DNA of 64,000 nt from Candidatus Geocrenenecus sp. JGI 0000106-J15 (GCA_000405685.1 ASPF01000004.1:30774-94773); one strand, 5' to 3'. Positions 8,216 to 18,192 are shown, counted from the stretch's first letter. The notes: generated from the sequence alone by a model not told the origin. Made by a program: numbers and translations.

Positions 8216-8305
8216 GGGCCGGTAGTCTAGAGGCTATGACGCCGCCCTTACAGAATATTATCGGGGAGACGGCGGAGGTCGTGGGTTCGATTCCCACCCG
8301 GCCCA
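8216..8305 (+). tRNA. tRNA-Val (TAC) with a 17-nt intron
   Basis: Acceptor GGGCCGG pairs with CCGGCCC (8298-8304), discriminator A8305. The anticodon stem is CCGCC (8242-8246) with GGCGG (8271-8275), and the T arm is GTGGG-TTCGATT-CCCAC. The loop reads C-T-TAC-A, then 17 extra bases (8253-8269) before C38, the canonical 37/38 intron site. The mature length is 73 nt. Confidence 0.92.
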
Positions 8306-8584
8306 TTCTTCATCTTACATCTTGATAAATGGTCGATGTCTCTAAAAGAGACCCGTTACTAAAATTTTTATTATCATCCATTGATGCAGAGAGTAGTTCT
8401 AAAGCTTTCTTCCACCTTCACCTATAGTTTTTGACTTTTATCCTAGATCTTCTCTTCAAGGAGACCATACGATCTACTGATTGCTCCATCTGCACCATCC
8501 ACGCATATCTTTGGCTTGCCTACTTGTTACATCTTACCGGCAGCAAATTCATTCTAGTAAATTAACCTAGAAAAAGAAAATCTT
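8306..8584. other. Intergenic region with no clear gene
   Basis: This region lies between tRNA-Val and the end of guaA. The only structure seen is a 27-codon open stretch on the minus strand (8446-8526) reading GKPKICVDGADGAISRS and flanked by stops. It could be a decayed fragment or chance. Confidence 0.4.
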
Positions 8585-10123
8585 TTAGCAGGCTTCAATA
8601 GTTGAGGGAGGTTTTGAAGATACTGCATAAGTTACCATAGTGACATTGGAAACTTCACTAGTGATTCTCCGACTGATTCTATCAATTATATCGTAGTCTA
8701 TTCTATGCCAATCTGCAGTCATACCGTCGATACTCTCAACAATCCTGATCGTTACTATGTATCCTTCTATTCTATCATCACCCATTACACCTACCCACTT
8801 ATCATCTCCAACTACTGCGAACGCTTGCCATACATTATCATAGATTCCTGACTTTGATAATTCTTCTTCAACTATGGCTGAAGCTTCTCTACATATCTTA
8901 AGCTTCTCATCGTTTACCTCGCCAATTATCCTTACTGCTAGTCCAGGTCCAGGGAATGGATGTCTAGCCCAGATCTCTCTAGGTATACCTAATTTTTTAG
9001 CTATTATTCTCACTTCATCTTTGTAGAAGTCTCTCAGAGGCTCAAGAATTTTGAGAGAGATCTTCTCAGGTAACCCTCCAACATTATGATGAGATTTTAT
9101 TAATGCTGAGTGTCTGCTGGTTCTCCCACTCTCTACTCTGTCAGGATATATCGTTCCTTGAGCAAGCCATTTAACATTCTCTATCTTAGATGAAACTTCT
9201 TCGAGAATTTTTATGAATTCTTCTCCAATAATCTTCCTCTTTGTTTCAGGATCTCTCACATCTTTAAGCCTTTCCAGGAATCTATCTGCTGCATCTACGA
9301 TAATTAAATTCTTAATCTCGAGATTCTTTAAAATATTTTCTACATTTTCTTTCTCGTTCTTCCTCAAGAGACCAGTATCAATAAATATACTGTAAAGTCT
9401 TTCACCAACTGCATTAGAGACTAATACAGCTGTTGTAACTGAATCTACTCCACCACTTACTGCACAGATTACTCTCTCATTTTCTCCTACAGTATTTCTT
9501 ATTTCTTCAATTATTCTTGATATCTGGTCTCCAGGATTCCACCAAGGGTTTATCTTACATATCTTTCTTAAGAAATTCTCCAAGATCTTTGATCCATATT
9601 CTGTATGAGAGACTTCTGGATGGAATTGGGTTGAATAAAATCTCTTACCATCAGTTATTGATGTTATAATGTTTTTCTCGCCTATACTTGTAATAATCCA
9701 TCCTTCAGGAGGCTTGATAACTGTATCCCAATGGCTCATCCACACCCAGAAGCTATCGGGTAATCCTTGAAAGATCTCATCTTCATGAATAATCCTTACT
9801 TTAGTTCTACCATATTCTCTAGAACATTCTTTTACTATTTCTCCCCCGAATTCTTTAGCTAATAGATGATGGCCGTAGCATATTCCGAGGATAGGTATGT
9901 CAAGTTTACGGAGATGATTAAAGTCAACTGTTAGAGCATCGGCTTCTAAAACTGTTTTAGGCCCCCCTGACAATATTACTCCACCGACATCTTTCTTCTC
10001 TAAAGCTTCTTGTAGATCTTCTGGCTCTACTATCTCTGAATAGACTCCAAGCTCTCTAACTCTTCTCGCTATAAGGTGAGTATACTGTCCACCAAAGTCT
10101 ACGACAACTATTTTTAACCCCAT
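8585..10123 (-). CDS. guaA: GMP synthase (glutamine-hydrolysing), single-chain
   Basis: Converts XMP, ATP and glutamine to GMP, the last step of guanine nucleotide synthesis. At 512 residues it is a fused enzyme, unlike the split two-subunit form of many euryarchaea. The class I amidotransferase domain (residues 1-190) has the nucleophile C82 in GICYGHH and the His/Glu pair in FHPEVSH. The ATP-pyrophosphatase domain contains the SGGVDS P-loop, and the C-terminal dimerisation domain ends in SKPPSTIEAC. The tail differs slightly from the usual PPATIEWE. A TATA-like TTATAAG about 30 bp upstream suggests a leaderless start. Confidence 0.97.
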   Translation of the reverse strand: MGLKIVVVDFGGQYTHLIARRVRELGVYSEIVEPEDLQEALEKKDVGGVILSGGPKTVLEADALTVDFNHLRKLDIPILGICYGHHLLAKEFGGEIVKECSREYGRTKVRIIHEDEIFQGLPDSFWVWMSHWDTVIKPPEGWIITSIGEKNIITSITDGKRFYSTQFHPEVSHTEYGSKILENFLRKICKINPWWNPGDQISRIIEEIRNTVGENERVICAVSGGVDSVTTAVLVSNAVGERLYSIFIDTGLLRKNEKENVENILKNLEIKNLIIVDAADRFLERLKDVRDPETKRKIIGEEFIKILEEVSSKIENVKWLAQGTIYPDRVESGRTSRHSALIKSHHNVGGLPEKISLKILEPLRDFYKDEVRIIAKKLGIPREIWARHPFPGPGLAVRIIGEVNDEKLKICREASAIVEEELSKSGIYDNVWQAFAVVGDDKWVGVMGDDRIEGYIVTIRIVESIDGMTADWHRIDYDIIDRISRRITSEVSNVTMVTYAVSSKPPSTIEAC

Positions 10124-10365
10124 TATCTCTAGACAATGTAATGTAAAAGAATCTTATAATCTAAACCTTGTATTTTTTACCGACTCTCATAACATGGAGC
10201 AAGTAATACCCTGGGTTTAAGATTCAAAAACTATTCTCCCAATATTATATAAATTATTATTCGATTGAAAAATTTTCAAGTGGAGTTAGATAGATGATCA
10301 GGATACCGCTCGTTTTTAGTAGCCTGTGATAAAGTTTTTTAATTGTTTAAGTATCTTTGAGTAGG

Positions 10366-11766
10366 ATGAACGACAAGGAGAAAATCCTACTGCTCTTCTT
10401 AATGATATCTATCCTTACTCTATCTTTCACTTACTCCATCTTAGAGGTTTCCGCTATCTCTCAGCCTCACTATCTTACTACTCCGAAGCTTACTCCAACG
10501 CACATTACAATCATCAACAATAGATTAGTCGTATACGATGCTGTAGAAAACAATCTAATATTTATAAGTAAAGTAGACGAATCCATAAAGATCTTAAAAG
10601 CTCCAAGAGATGTTACCGATATCACAACATCAGGTGAAAAGATCTTTATGGCTACTTCAACAAATAGTAAACTATATGTATATAGTTTAATGGAAGAAGA
10701 TATTAGAGAAATAGAATTACCTAGTGTTCCAGGCGACCTAGATTCTTCATCTCAGTACTTGACGGTTTCCTTACCTGATAAAGGCTTGATATTAGTATTT
10801 GACCCAGTTAGCTTAAATGAACTATCAAGAATAGAAATCGACGTTGACCATGGATCAAGAAAGATTTCCGTAGATGATGGCTTTCTTTATGTTGTGCAGT
10901 CCGATGGATATACGCTTGCGAAAATAGACCTAAATAAAAATGAAAGACAATATCTAAGAATTGATGAAAGAATAATTGCTGTAAAAGCATTTAGTAATAA
11001 CATATTGTTAGCATCCAGTGAGGATGGATTATATAAAATCTCAAGAAATTTAAAGATTGAGAGAAGATGGAGCTTAAACAAAGGTAGTACAATCGATATA
11101 GGGTTACACATGCTGTCCGATGGGAGGATAATATATGTTGCTAGAGCAACCTGGATTATTGGAGAGATCGATGGAGATAACATCAGAGAAGTACGAGTTG
11201 AAGGAAGAATATTTGACGATGTACTAGATACTGATAGAATATGGTTTACTGAGATAAATACAGGAAAGATAGGATGGGTCTGGCTGTCCAGACCTCCTAT
11301 AGTAAAGAGTATTGTAATTGAACCTCAGGGAGGAGGATCATTCAAAGCTTCTGCAAAGATACACGACCCAGATAATGAACTTGTCAAAGCGATACTAATC
11401 GTCATAGTTAAAAGTAAGATCCCATATCTCATAGCAGATAATAGAACATACGATATGGAGTACATAGTAGATAGAGATATCCATGTATCTGAATTCTGGT
11501 TGAACCCAGGTGAAGAAGCAGAAGTATATGTTGTAGCAACTGACCAAGTCAATAATATTGGTACAAGTGAGAAGATCCCAGTCCAGTTTATAGAGGAGGA
11601 GACAAAGACAGTAACTTTCGCTACTCAGTCTACTACTTCTCCACCTCCGATTGAATTAACTGATCTATACCTAATCGCTAGCTCACTTATTCTACTCATA
11701 CCGATCATTTTAGCGGTATTAGTCATGAAAACAAGAAAGAAAGTAAGAAAGAAGAGCAGAAGATAG
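10366..11766 (+). CDS. Membrane-anchored extracytoplasmic protein, propeller-like
   Basis: This 466-residue protein has an N-terminal signal segment (LLLFLMISILTLSFTYSIL) and one C-terminal membrane helix (LYLIASSLILLIPIILAVLVM) followed by a basic tail (KTRKKVRKKSRR). The body faces outside. Residues about 30-310 consist of repeating beta-rich units of 40-45 residues (for example DVTDITTSGEKIFMATST and RKISVDDGFLYVVQSDG), which suggests a beta-propeller of the YncE/streptogramin-lyase type. An Ig-like segment follows, with a short Thr-rich spacer before the anchor. No catalytic motif was seen. The ATG was preferred to an in-frame TTG 9 bp upstream. The function is unknown. Confidence 0.7.
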   Translation: MNDKEKILLLFLMISILTLSFTYSILEVSAISQPHYLTTPKLTPTHITIINNRLVVYDAVENNLIFISKVDESIKILKAPRDVTDITTSGEKIFMATSTNSKLYVYSLMEEDIREIELPSVPGDLDSSSQYLTVSLPDKGLILVFDPVSLNELSRIEIDVDHGSRKISVDDGFLYVVQSDGYTLAKIDLNKNERQYLRIDERIIAVKAFSNNILLASSEDGLYKISRNLKIERRWSLNKGSTIDIGLHMLSDGRIIYVARATWIIGEIDGDNIREVRVEGRIFDDVLDTDRIWFTEINTGKIGWVWLSRPPIVKSIVIEPQGGGSFKASAKIHDPDNELVKAILIVIVKSKIPYLIADNRTYDMEYIVDRDIHVSEFWLNPGEEAEVYVVATDQVNNIGTSEKIPVQFIEEETKTVTFATQSTTSPPPIELTDLYLIASSLILLIPIILAVLVMKTRKKVRKKSRR

Positions 11767-11832
11767 ACCTATATGAATTTCTTCAAGAAAAAAGAGAGAA
11801 GATATTTGAATATGTAAATTGCTTATTATAGT

Positions 11833-13335
11833 TTATACTCCTCTCTTGTATAGCTGGATTACTATGTAGTTTACTAATAGCTCCGTGATACTTGGAGGCA
11901 GTGAGTTGAATACCTGGTTTATTAACGTCATCTCTCTAGGTAAGCCTTTATCCAGACCGAATGCTTCTAGCAGCTTCGGACCATATACTTCTAGATACTT
12001 TTCTGCATCCTTCATTAGTTTGCTAAGTGTTGGTATGTCCATCTCTCTAGGTGTTATCAAGCTCATTATCAGCCCTAAGCTTTCTATCACTCCTTCAACA
12101 TCGCTTGGAGGAATCTTCTGCAACTCTGAAGTACATTCTTCCAAGTCCTTCAACATGTTGTCGACAATATTCTCGTGGATAGGTGTGAGTGTAAGATGTA
12201 TGCTTGGAGGAATACCCATTTCTGATATTCCTCTCTGAGCTAGGAAATACCATCCTTTCTTTATCATTTCGTCAGATAACCTAAATAGGTTAACCTTGTC
12301 TGATGTAAATGCAACTATGACTGTTGGGTCGCCCATAATGCTATAACCTATTTCTCCCAATCTTCTACATACTCTATTTCTAGCTGCTATTACCTTCTTA
12401 GCTAGCTCTATGTATCCTTTCTCTCCTAGGAAGTGTAGAACAGCCCATGCCGCTGCTAAGGGGCCTTCTGATCTAGATGATAAGACAGCAGGGTTTACAA
12501 TCGGGTATCCAGGCCACTTCAAGTTTGCATACTGGGAAAACATCTTGTAGAATTCTCTCCTAAACAAGATCACTGACGATCCAATAGCAGAGTATGCATA
12601 CTTATGTGGATCTAGAGAGATGGAGGAGACCCCTTCGATTCTAAAATCGTAGTCAGGTATATCTTCTCCTAGTTTCTTCATGAATGGTAAGATGAATCCT
12701 CCTACACATGCATCTACATGAAGCCACATATTCTTCTCTAGAGCGATCTCAGCTAACTCTTTAATTGGATCGATTGTACCAAATGGCCAGTTGGGTGCTG
12801 ACCCTACGATTAACGCAGTGTTCTCTGTTATCGCCTCGTTAACCGAATCTACATCTACTCGATAGGTTTCATTATCTACTTTGACCCTCTTAACCCTTAG
12901 ACCCATATATTCAGCAGCCTTATCATAACATGGATGACCCGTAACAGGCATAACTATCTCTGGAAGCGTTATGAATCCTTTATCAAGTATGAATTTATCT
13001 CTTGCAGCTTTCACAGCGAGGAAAACACTTTCTGTACCTCCAAAAGTATATGTTCCAACTACATGCTCATCTCCATTCATTAAAGATATTGCTACATCCA
13101 CGATGTCTTTCTCCATTCTAATAGCGCTTGGAAACTCTGTGAAATCTAACATATTCTTATCCATGAATGCTCTAAAAGCTTCATATGCTATGTTCTTAAG
13201 TTCATCCAATCCAGTTTCAAATGCTATAGTGAACAATCTCCCACTAAGAGGATCTGCATCATCAATAGAATATTCTCTTAACTTCCGGAAAATTTCATCT
13301 TTCCCAAGGGGCTCACTAAAAAGCTTCTTTCTCAT
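11833..13335 (-). CDS. PLP-dependent decarboxylase/lyase, sphingosine-phosphate-lyase-like
   Basis: A fold-type I PLP enzyme of the group II decarboxylase family. The PLP phosphate-binding segment is TFGGTESVFLAV (about residues 97-108), the ring-pairing Asp is D208 in HVDACVGGF, and the Schiff-base lysine is K245 in SLDPHKYAYS. The layout and the HVDAC...DPHKY motifs resemble sphingosine-1-phosphate lyase and archaeal L-tyrosine/aspartate decarboxylases. An extra C-terminal helical region of about 100 residues (from about 400) is not part of the standard core. The substrate cannot be assigned. It stands alone, ahead of tRNA-Ala. Confidence 0.85.
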   Translation of the reverse strand: MRKKLFSEPLGKDEIFRKLREYSIDDADPLSGRLFTIAFETGLDELKNIAYEAFRAFMDKNMLDFTEFPSAIRMEKDIVDVAISLMNGDEHVVGTYTFGGTESVFLAVKAARDKFILDKGFITLPEIVMPVTGHPCYDKAAEYMGLRVKRVKVDNETYRVDVDSVNEAITENTALIVGSAPNWPFGTIDPIKELAEIALEKNMWLHVDACVGGFILPFMKKLGEDIPDYDFRIEGVSSISLDPHKYAYSAIGSSVILFRREFYKMFSQYANLKWPGYPIVNPAVLSSRSEGPLAAAWAVLHFLGEKGYIELAKKVIAARNRVCRRLGEIGYSIMGDPTVIVAFTSDKVNLFRLSDEMIKKGWYFLAQRGISEMGIPPSIHLTLTPIHENIVDNMLKDLEECTSELQKIPPSDVEGVIESLGLIMSLITPREMDIPTLSKLMKDAEKYLEVYGPKLLEAFGLDKGLPREMTLINQVFNSLPPSITELLVNYIVIQLYKRGV

Positions 13336-13516
13336 AGTTTAACATCAGTTTTTTACAGGTTTTAAGCTTTTCCGCAATCCATTTATAGCCCTAAAGGAGA
13401 ATGCTTACAGCCATATTCAGAAAGAAAAAGAGAAACTAGAGTTGCACAGCCCCCGGGAAATTCATATGTCTAACCTATAAAAACAAGAGCTAAGCTATTC
13501 AAAGAAATGTATTTAG

Positions 13517-13603
13517 TGGACCGGGCGGGATTTGAACCCGCGACCTCCCGCATTCCAGAGTATTGTACGCCAGGCGGGCGATCTCCCACTGATCTACCGG
13601 CCC
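13517..13603 (-). tRNA. tRNA-Ala (GGC) with a 15-nt intron
   Basis: Acceptor GGGCCGG pairs with CCGGTCC and includes the alanine identity pair G3-U70, discriminator A. The anticodon stem is CCCGC/GCGGG with loop C-T-GGC-G. Fifteen extra bases (13553-13567) sit at the 37/38 intron position, leaving 72 nt. Apart from the anticodon region it is nearly identical to the two other tRNA-Ala genes in this window. Confidence 0.93.
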
Positions 13604-13634
13604 ATTACTTAAAGATCTTAAAAGCTATATTTAG

Positions 13635-14546
13635 CTATTTGATCCTTTCTACTTCCATTAGTTGTTTATAGTATTGTATTGTTCTTTTTAATCCTTGCTC
13701 TAATGATATTTTTGGATTATATCCTAACCGCTTCTTTATTTTATCTATTGATGGATAGCTTCGCATAGGGTCTTTCTCTGTTTCTGTTCTAGGAGGTAGA
13801 AGTATTATCTCGCTTTCTGAGCTTGTTAGCCTCCTTATTAATTCTGCTAGCTGCCGTATAGAGATTTCGTTTCCAGTACCGATGTTGAATACTTCACCTA
13901 CTGCTTCATCTTTAGTTAGAGCTAATTCTACAGCAATACAGTAGTTCTCAATATATGTTGGATCAGTTGTATCTCTTCCGCTATTATAGAGTTTTATGGG
14001 CTCATTCTTTAAGCAAGCTCTTATAAATGTCGGGATAGCTGTTGTTGGAACATCATATTCGCCGAAGAGCTTCCAGCTTCTAAAGATAACAGTAGGTAGT
14101 TTCTTAATCTTCCAGTAGCTTTGAACTATTGCCTCGGCAGCTACTTTGGAATAATCATAAGGTGTTCTGGGATTGAATGGCGTATCTTCATCTACTGGTA
14201 GTTTTAACGGTAACCCGTAAACATTTGCAGAAGAAGCATATATGAATCTTCTAATATTTTTTCTTGAAGCTATCTCAAGAATGTTTAATGTTCCATAAAC
14301 ATTAACCTTAAAACACTTGTATGGGTCTTTAATACTTTCAGGAATATTAGCGATTGCAGCTAGATGAATTACGGCATCAAAATCTATGTTAGATAAACTT
14401 CTTGATAGAGTATCGAACTCTGTAACATCTAACCTTAGTTCTCCACCAGAGATATCTAGACTGAAAACCTCGAATCCTCTATCCTTCAGGTATTTTACTA
14501 GGTTTCTGCCAATAAACCCCTCCGATCCTGTAACCAGCACTTTCAT
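13635..14546 (-). CDS. NAD-dependent sugar-nucleotide epimerase/dehydratase
   Basis: An extended short-chain dehydrogenase of 303 residues. The Rossmann motif GSEGFIGRN is at residues 7-15, the active-site Ser is near 105 (YASSANVYG), and the catalytic Tyr/Lys are Y130 and K134 (YDYSK). The sequence most resembles UDP-glucose 4-epimerase-like enzymes, with a C-terminal substrate-binding part beginning around FNIGTGNEISIRQLAELI. The exact sugar cannot be read. A role in glycan precursor synthesis (protein N-glycosylation or surface polysaccharide) is likely. Confidence 0.88.
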   Translation of the reverse strand: MKVLVTGSEGFIGRNLVKYLKDRGFEVFSLDISGGELRLDVTEFDTLSRSLSNIDFDAVIHLAAIANIPESIKDPYKCFKVNVYGTLNILEIASRKNIRRFIYASSANVYGLPLKLPVDEDTPFNPRTPYDYSKVAAEAIVQSYWKIKKLPTVIFRSWKLFGEYDVPTTAIPTFIRACLKNEPIKLYNSGRDTTDPTYIENYCIAVELALTKDEAVGEVFNIGTGNEISIRQLAELIRRLTSSESEIILLPPRTETEKDPMRSYPSIDKIKKRLGYNPKISLEQGLKRTIQYYKQLMEVERIK

Positions 14547-14657
14547 AGAATTTACCGCATAAACTCTAAATAGGCATAATTAAACTATATCTCCCTAAGA
14601 TCTTTAAATCTGCTATCTAGTCAACTCTTAATACTAGGCATGTAGAACTTGATAGGG

Positions 14658-15977
14658 ATGACGTCGCTAAGTGAATTGTTAAAGAAAGCGATCAGCAAGT
14701 TTATTTCATCTACTAGTGTTGATGAAAATACTATCAATGAGCTTGTTAGAGGGCTTCAACGTTCACTACTAGTTGGAGATGTCGGTGTAGAGCTTGTACA
14801 GAGAATCTCTGAGAATGTTAGAAAGAGAGCATTAGAGGAGAAGCTACCTCCTGGAATCTCCCGTAAAGACCAGGTAATCAAGATAGTTTATGAAGAGCTA
14901 GTTAAACTCTTAGGTGAAGAACCTGCTAAACTCAAGATCCCGAGAGACCGCCGATACATAATAATGATGGTTGGAATACAAGGCTTCGGAAAAACAACTA
15001 GTATAGCTAAGCTAGCATACTACCTCAAGAAGAACGATTACAGTGTTGGGGTTATATGTGCAGATACTTATAGACCTGGAGCATGCGACCAGCTTGAACA
15101 ACTACTGAAAGATACAAAGATACCAGTATACCGGCATGACGGTGAGAAAGATCCAGTAACGATCGTTAAAGCAGGAATTGAGAAGCTGGCATCAGATGGA
15201 GTAAAAGTGATATTGATAGATACTGCTGGTAGACATAAGAGTCAAGAAACTCTGATGGAAGAAGTGAGAACTCTACAGAGAGAGGTTAAGCCAGATGAAG
15301 TTATGCTAGTTATAGATGCAGGTATAGGTCAACAAGCAGGACTACATGCAAAAGCATTCCATGAAGCAGCGCCAGTTGGGTCAATATTCTTAACAAAGAT
15401 GGATACTAGTGCAAAAGGTGGAGGGGCTCTATCAGCGATAGCTGTTACCGGTGCGAAGATAAAGTTTATAGGCATAGGAGAGAGAATAGATGAGATTGAA
15501 TTATTTAATCCAGCTGGATATGTTGGTAGACTACTTGGATTAGGAGATATTGAAGGTCTCTTAGAAAAATTTAGATTAGCTGAACTCATGATGGATGAGA
15601 AGAGAGCAGAAGCATTTATTCGTGGAGAATTCACACTCGAACAATTCGTTAAACAATTAAAAGACTTAAGGAAGGCTGGACCATTCTCTAAACTCATCTC
15701 TAAACTCCCCCTTCCAGGAATCCAAAATATTCCAGATGAAACTCTTAGAGATGCAGAAAAACAGATAGAGAAATGGGATGCCATAATCTGTTCTATGACA
15801 CATGAGGAGAAGATGGACCCCCATATAATCAACTCATCTAGAATTAGGAGGATTGCAAGAGGAGCAGGAGTCTTAGAAAAAGATGTTAAGAATCTAATTA
15901 GGCAGTATAGATTAGCGAAGAAATTCATGAAGACAGCTAAGAGGCTTCCAAAGAAGTTTCTTAAAACAGTACAATAA
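14658..15977 (+). CDS. srp54: Signal recognition particle 54 kDa GTPase
   Basis: Binds signal peptides and 7S RNA and delivers ribosomes to the SRP receptor. The order is N domain (about residues 1-85), G domain with G1 GIQGFGKTT, DTAGRHK and TKMDTSAKGGG, then the Met-containing M domain from about 295 (FTLEQFVKQLKDL) with a basic C-terminus. The length of 439 residues is typical for archaea. The ATG at 14658 is preferred to a TTG three codons upstream. pus10 follows 25 bp downstream, probably in the same operon. Confidence 0.97.
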   Translation: MTSLSELLKKAISKFISSTSVDENTINELVRGLQRSLLVGDVGVELVQRISENVRKRALEEKLPPGISRKDQVIKIVYEELVKLLGEEPAKLKIPRDRRYIIMMVGIQGFGKTTSIAKLAYYLKKNDYSVGVICADTYRPGACDQLEQLLKDTKIPVYRHDGEKDPVTIVKAGIEKLASDGVKVILIDTAGRHKSQETLMEEVRTLQREVKPDEVMLVIDAGIGQQAGLHAKAFHEAAPVGSIFLTKMDTSAKGGGALSAIAVTGAKIKFIGIGERIDEIELFNPAGYVGRLLGLGDIEGLLEKFRLAELMMDEKRAEAFIRGEFTLEQFVKQLKDLRKAGPFSKLISKLPLPGIQNIPDETLRDAEKQIEKWDAIICSMTHEEKMDPHIINSSRIRRIARGAGVLEKDVKNLIRQYRLAKKFMKTAKRLPKKFLKTVQ

Positions 15978-16002
15978 TATAAGATGTAAGAGGTTTACCC
16001 CA

Positions 16003-17388
16003 TTGATATCTTTAGAGATTATCGATTCTGCTCTAAAGATCCTCTCGAGACATCCTCTTTGCGATTACTGTCTAGGTAGACAATTTGCTTCACTAGGATA
16101 CGGTATAAGTAATAGGGAAAGAGGCATAGCATTAAAGACCATCATATTTATGAGTGCTCATAAATTAATAAAAGAAAATATTGAAGAGGGATTGGAAAAG
16201 ATAAAACTACTGTCGACATGTAATCATTTTCCATCTATAAAACTTCTTGAAAAACTAGGTTATGACAGACCTTCTCCAAAACTATGCTTTATCTGTGAAG
16301 GGTATCTAGATAAGAAGAGGTTTAAAGAGGTTGCCTCAAAGATAATTGATGAATTAAGGGAATATGAATTTAGAAATTTCCTTGTTGGTGCAAAGGTTCC
16401 CTCAGAGATTAGAGAGAGGGAGGATATGATTCGCTCAGAATATATGATTACTACAGGTGAAGATATTAAAGAAGACTTAACTAGAGAGATCGGTCGATTA
16501 ATTCAAAGAGAGATAGGTAAAGAGATTGAGTATAAAACTCCAGAAGTAGTCATAATTGTTGACATATTTTCCGATACATATGAAGTACAGGTTAATCCTT
16601 TATTCATATATGGACGATATAGGAAGCTTCAGAAAGACATACCTCAAACCTCTTGGTATTGTAGAGAATGCTGGGGTAGAGGATGTATTAGATGTAATTA
16701 TACTGGTAGAGAATATCCTGAATCTATAAGTGAACTGATTGGAGGTCCAGCTGTAGAGCTTTTCGAAGCGATAGATTTTAAATTTCATGGAGCAGGTAGA
16801 GAAGACGTAGATGCAGTAGTCTTAGGGTCTGGGAGACCGTTCATCATAGAATTAAAGCATCCACGTAAGAGATTCATAGAGTTGAAAATTCTTGAAGAAA
16901 AAATAAACCAAGAGGCTATGGGAAAAGTCGAAGTCTTAGATCTTAGATATTCGAGTAGGAGAGAACTCAGATTGTTGAAGAGTTTGTCGCCTCTAGTTTC
17001 TAAGACTTATGAAGCTATAGTAGAATTCGAATATGATGTCGATGAAGAAGCTTTGAGAAAACTTACTGTTGAGATGAGCAGTATTACGATTGAACAATGG
17101 ACGCCTACTCGAGTCTTAAAGAGAAGATCTGACAAACTTAGGAAAAAGAAATTACATTATGTTGAAGCAGAGAAGATAAATTCGAAAGTTGTGAAGTTTA
17201 AGATAAAAGCTCAGGGAGGATTATACATAAAAGAATTGATAGATGGAGATAATGGTCGAACTAAACCAAGCATAATGGAGCTGCTGGGAAATAAGCCTGT
17301 AAAGATTCAGCTGGCAGTTTTAGAAGTTGAGAAGATGCAGAATTATATAGAAGAAGGTAAAAGAGAAGATAATATGTCTGCAGGATAA
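16003..17388 (+). CDS. pus10: tRNA pseudouridine synthase Pus10
   Basis: Makes pseudouridine at positions 54 and 55 of archaeal tRNA. The N-terminal zinc-binding part has C20-x2-C23 (CDYCLG) and a later pair in CFICEG; a THUMP-like region follows. The catalytic domain carries the Pus10 signature with the catalytic Asp in GREDVDAVVLGSGRPFIIE. An unusual extra Cys-rich finger lies in the middle (WYCRECWGRGCIRCNYTGRE). The start is TTG, supported by the Shine-Dalgarno GAGGT 8 bp upstream. The stop falls 10 bp before the convergent ABC ATPase gene. Confidence 0.93.
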   Translation: MISLEIIDSALKILSRHPLCDYCLGRQFASLGYGISNRERGIALKTIIFMSAHKLIKENIEEGLEKIKLLSTCNHFPSIKLLEKLGYDRPSPKLCFICEGYLDKKRFKEVASKIIDELREYEFRNFLVGAKVPSEIREREDMIRSEYMITTGEDIKEDLTREIGRLIQREIGKEIEYKTPEVVIIVDIFSDTYEVQVNPLFIYGRYRKLQKDIPQTSWYCRECWGRGCIRCNYTGREYPESISELIGGPAVELFEAIDFKFHGAGREDVDAVVLGSGRPFIIELKHPRKRFIELKILEEKINQEAMGKVEVLDLRYSSRRELRLLKSLSPLVSKTYEAIVEFEYDVDEEALRKLTVEMSSITIEQWTPTRVLKRRSDKLRKKKLHYVEAEKINSKVVKFKIKAQGGLYIKELIDGDNGRTKPSIMELLGNKPVKIQLAVLEVEKMQNYIEEGKREDNMSAG

Positions 17389-17398
17389 CTTTTCGTCT

Positions 17399-18187
17399 TT
17401 ACACATCTAGTATTGGTACAACTATGAGAGAGTTATCTGTTTCTGTATGGATCACTCTTACATTCACATCATATACATCTCGAAGGAGAGCTTCTGTAAG
17501 CAATTCTACTGGTCTACCTACTGCAGCTATCTCTCCCTTCTTTAAAACAATTATTCTGTCAGCGTAGACAGATGCTAAGTTTAAGTCGTGAAGTACAGCG
17601 ATTACGATCTTCTTCTGTAATGTCAAATTTTTAAGGATGTTCATTATGTCTATTTGATGCTTTAAGTCAAGATGGACTGTTGGCTCATCTATAAGAAATA
17701 TCTTAGGTGTTTGACTAAGTAATCTAGCTATCCTAGCTCTCTGCTTCTCTCCACTACTTAATTCTTCAATCTTTCTATCTGTTTTATCTTCTAAACCCAT
17801 GATCTTTATAGATTCGAGTACGATCTTCTCGTCTTCTCGGCTCTCCCACCAGTATCCCCTCATAAATGGTGTTCTACCACTAGAAACTAAATCAAACACA
17901 GTTAAACCATCGATAGATGATTCAACTTCAGAAGATAGATATGAAATCTTCCTAGCGAGAGCTGACGGATCAATCTTTGATAAGTTTTCTCCATCCACAT
18001 AAATTGCTCCAACAGGCTCTAATAGTCTACATAAACATTTTAATAATGTTGTCTTACCTGAACCATTTGGACCAATAATACTTATGAATTCGCCTTCATA
18101 GAGTTCTAGAGATATATTTCTTAATACAGTTAGGTTATCGTAACTGAATTTTAGACCCCTTATACTTACTAGCGGCGTTTTTGTCAT
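17399..18187 (-). CDS. ABC transporter ATPase, metal-chelate/cobalamin type
   Basis: A FecE/BtuD-like ATPase of 262 residues. Walker A is GPNGSGKTT (residues 39-47), the signature is LSSGEKQR, Walker B is KIFLIDEPT, and the switch His is in AVLHDLN. These features match importers of iron siderophores, heme or vitamin B12. No permease or binding protein lies beside it. A binding protein and permease of the matching family start at 62,079, and both promoters carry the same 19-bp palindrome (18193-18211 and 62058-62076), so this is probably their ATPase. If another ATPase follows the permease outside the window, this one may serve a second system. Confidence 0.93.
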   Translation of the reverse strand: MTKTPLVSIRGLKFSYDNLTVLRNISLELYEGEFISIIGPNGSGKTTLLKCLCRLLEPVGAIYVDGENLSKIDPSALARKISYLSSEVESSIDGLTVFDLVSSGRTPFMRGYWWESREDEKIVLESIKIMGLEDKTDRKIEELSSGEKQRARIARLLSQTPKIFLIDEPTVHLDLKHQIDIMNILKNLTLQKKIVIAVLHDLNLASVYADRIIVLKKGEIAAVGRPVELLTEALLRDVYDVNVRVIHTETDNSLIVVPILDV

Positions 18188-18192
18188 CTATG

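Noticed and set aside
15329..15928. 199-codon open frame on the minus strand inside srp54
   Set aside because: It lies fully opposite the conserved SRP54 G and M domains; composition is a mirror of the real gene and it has no recognisable domain.
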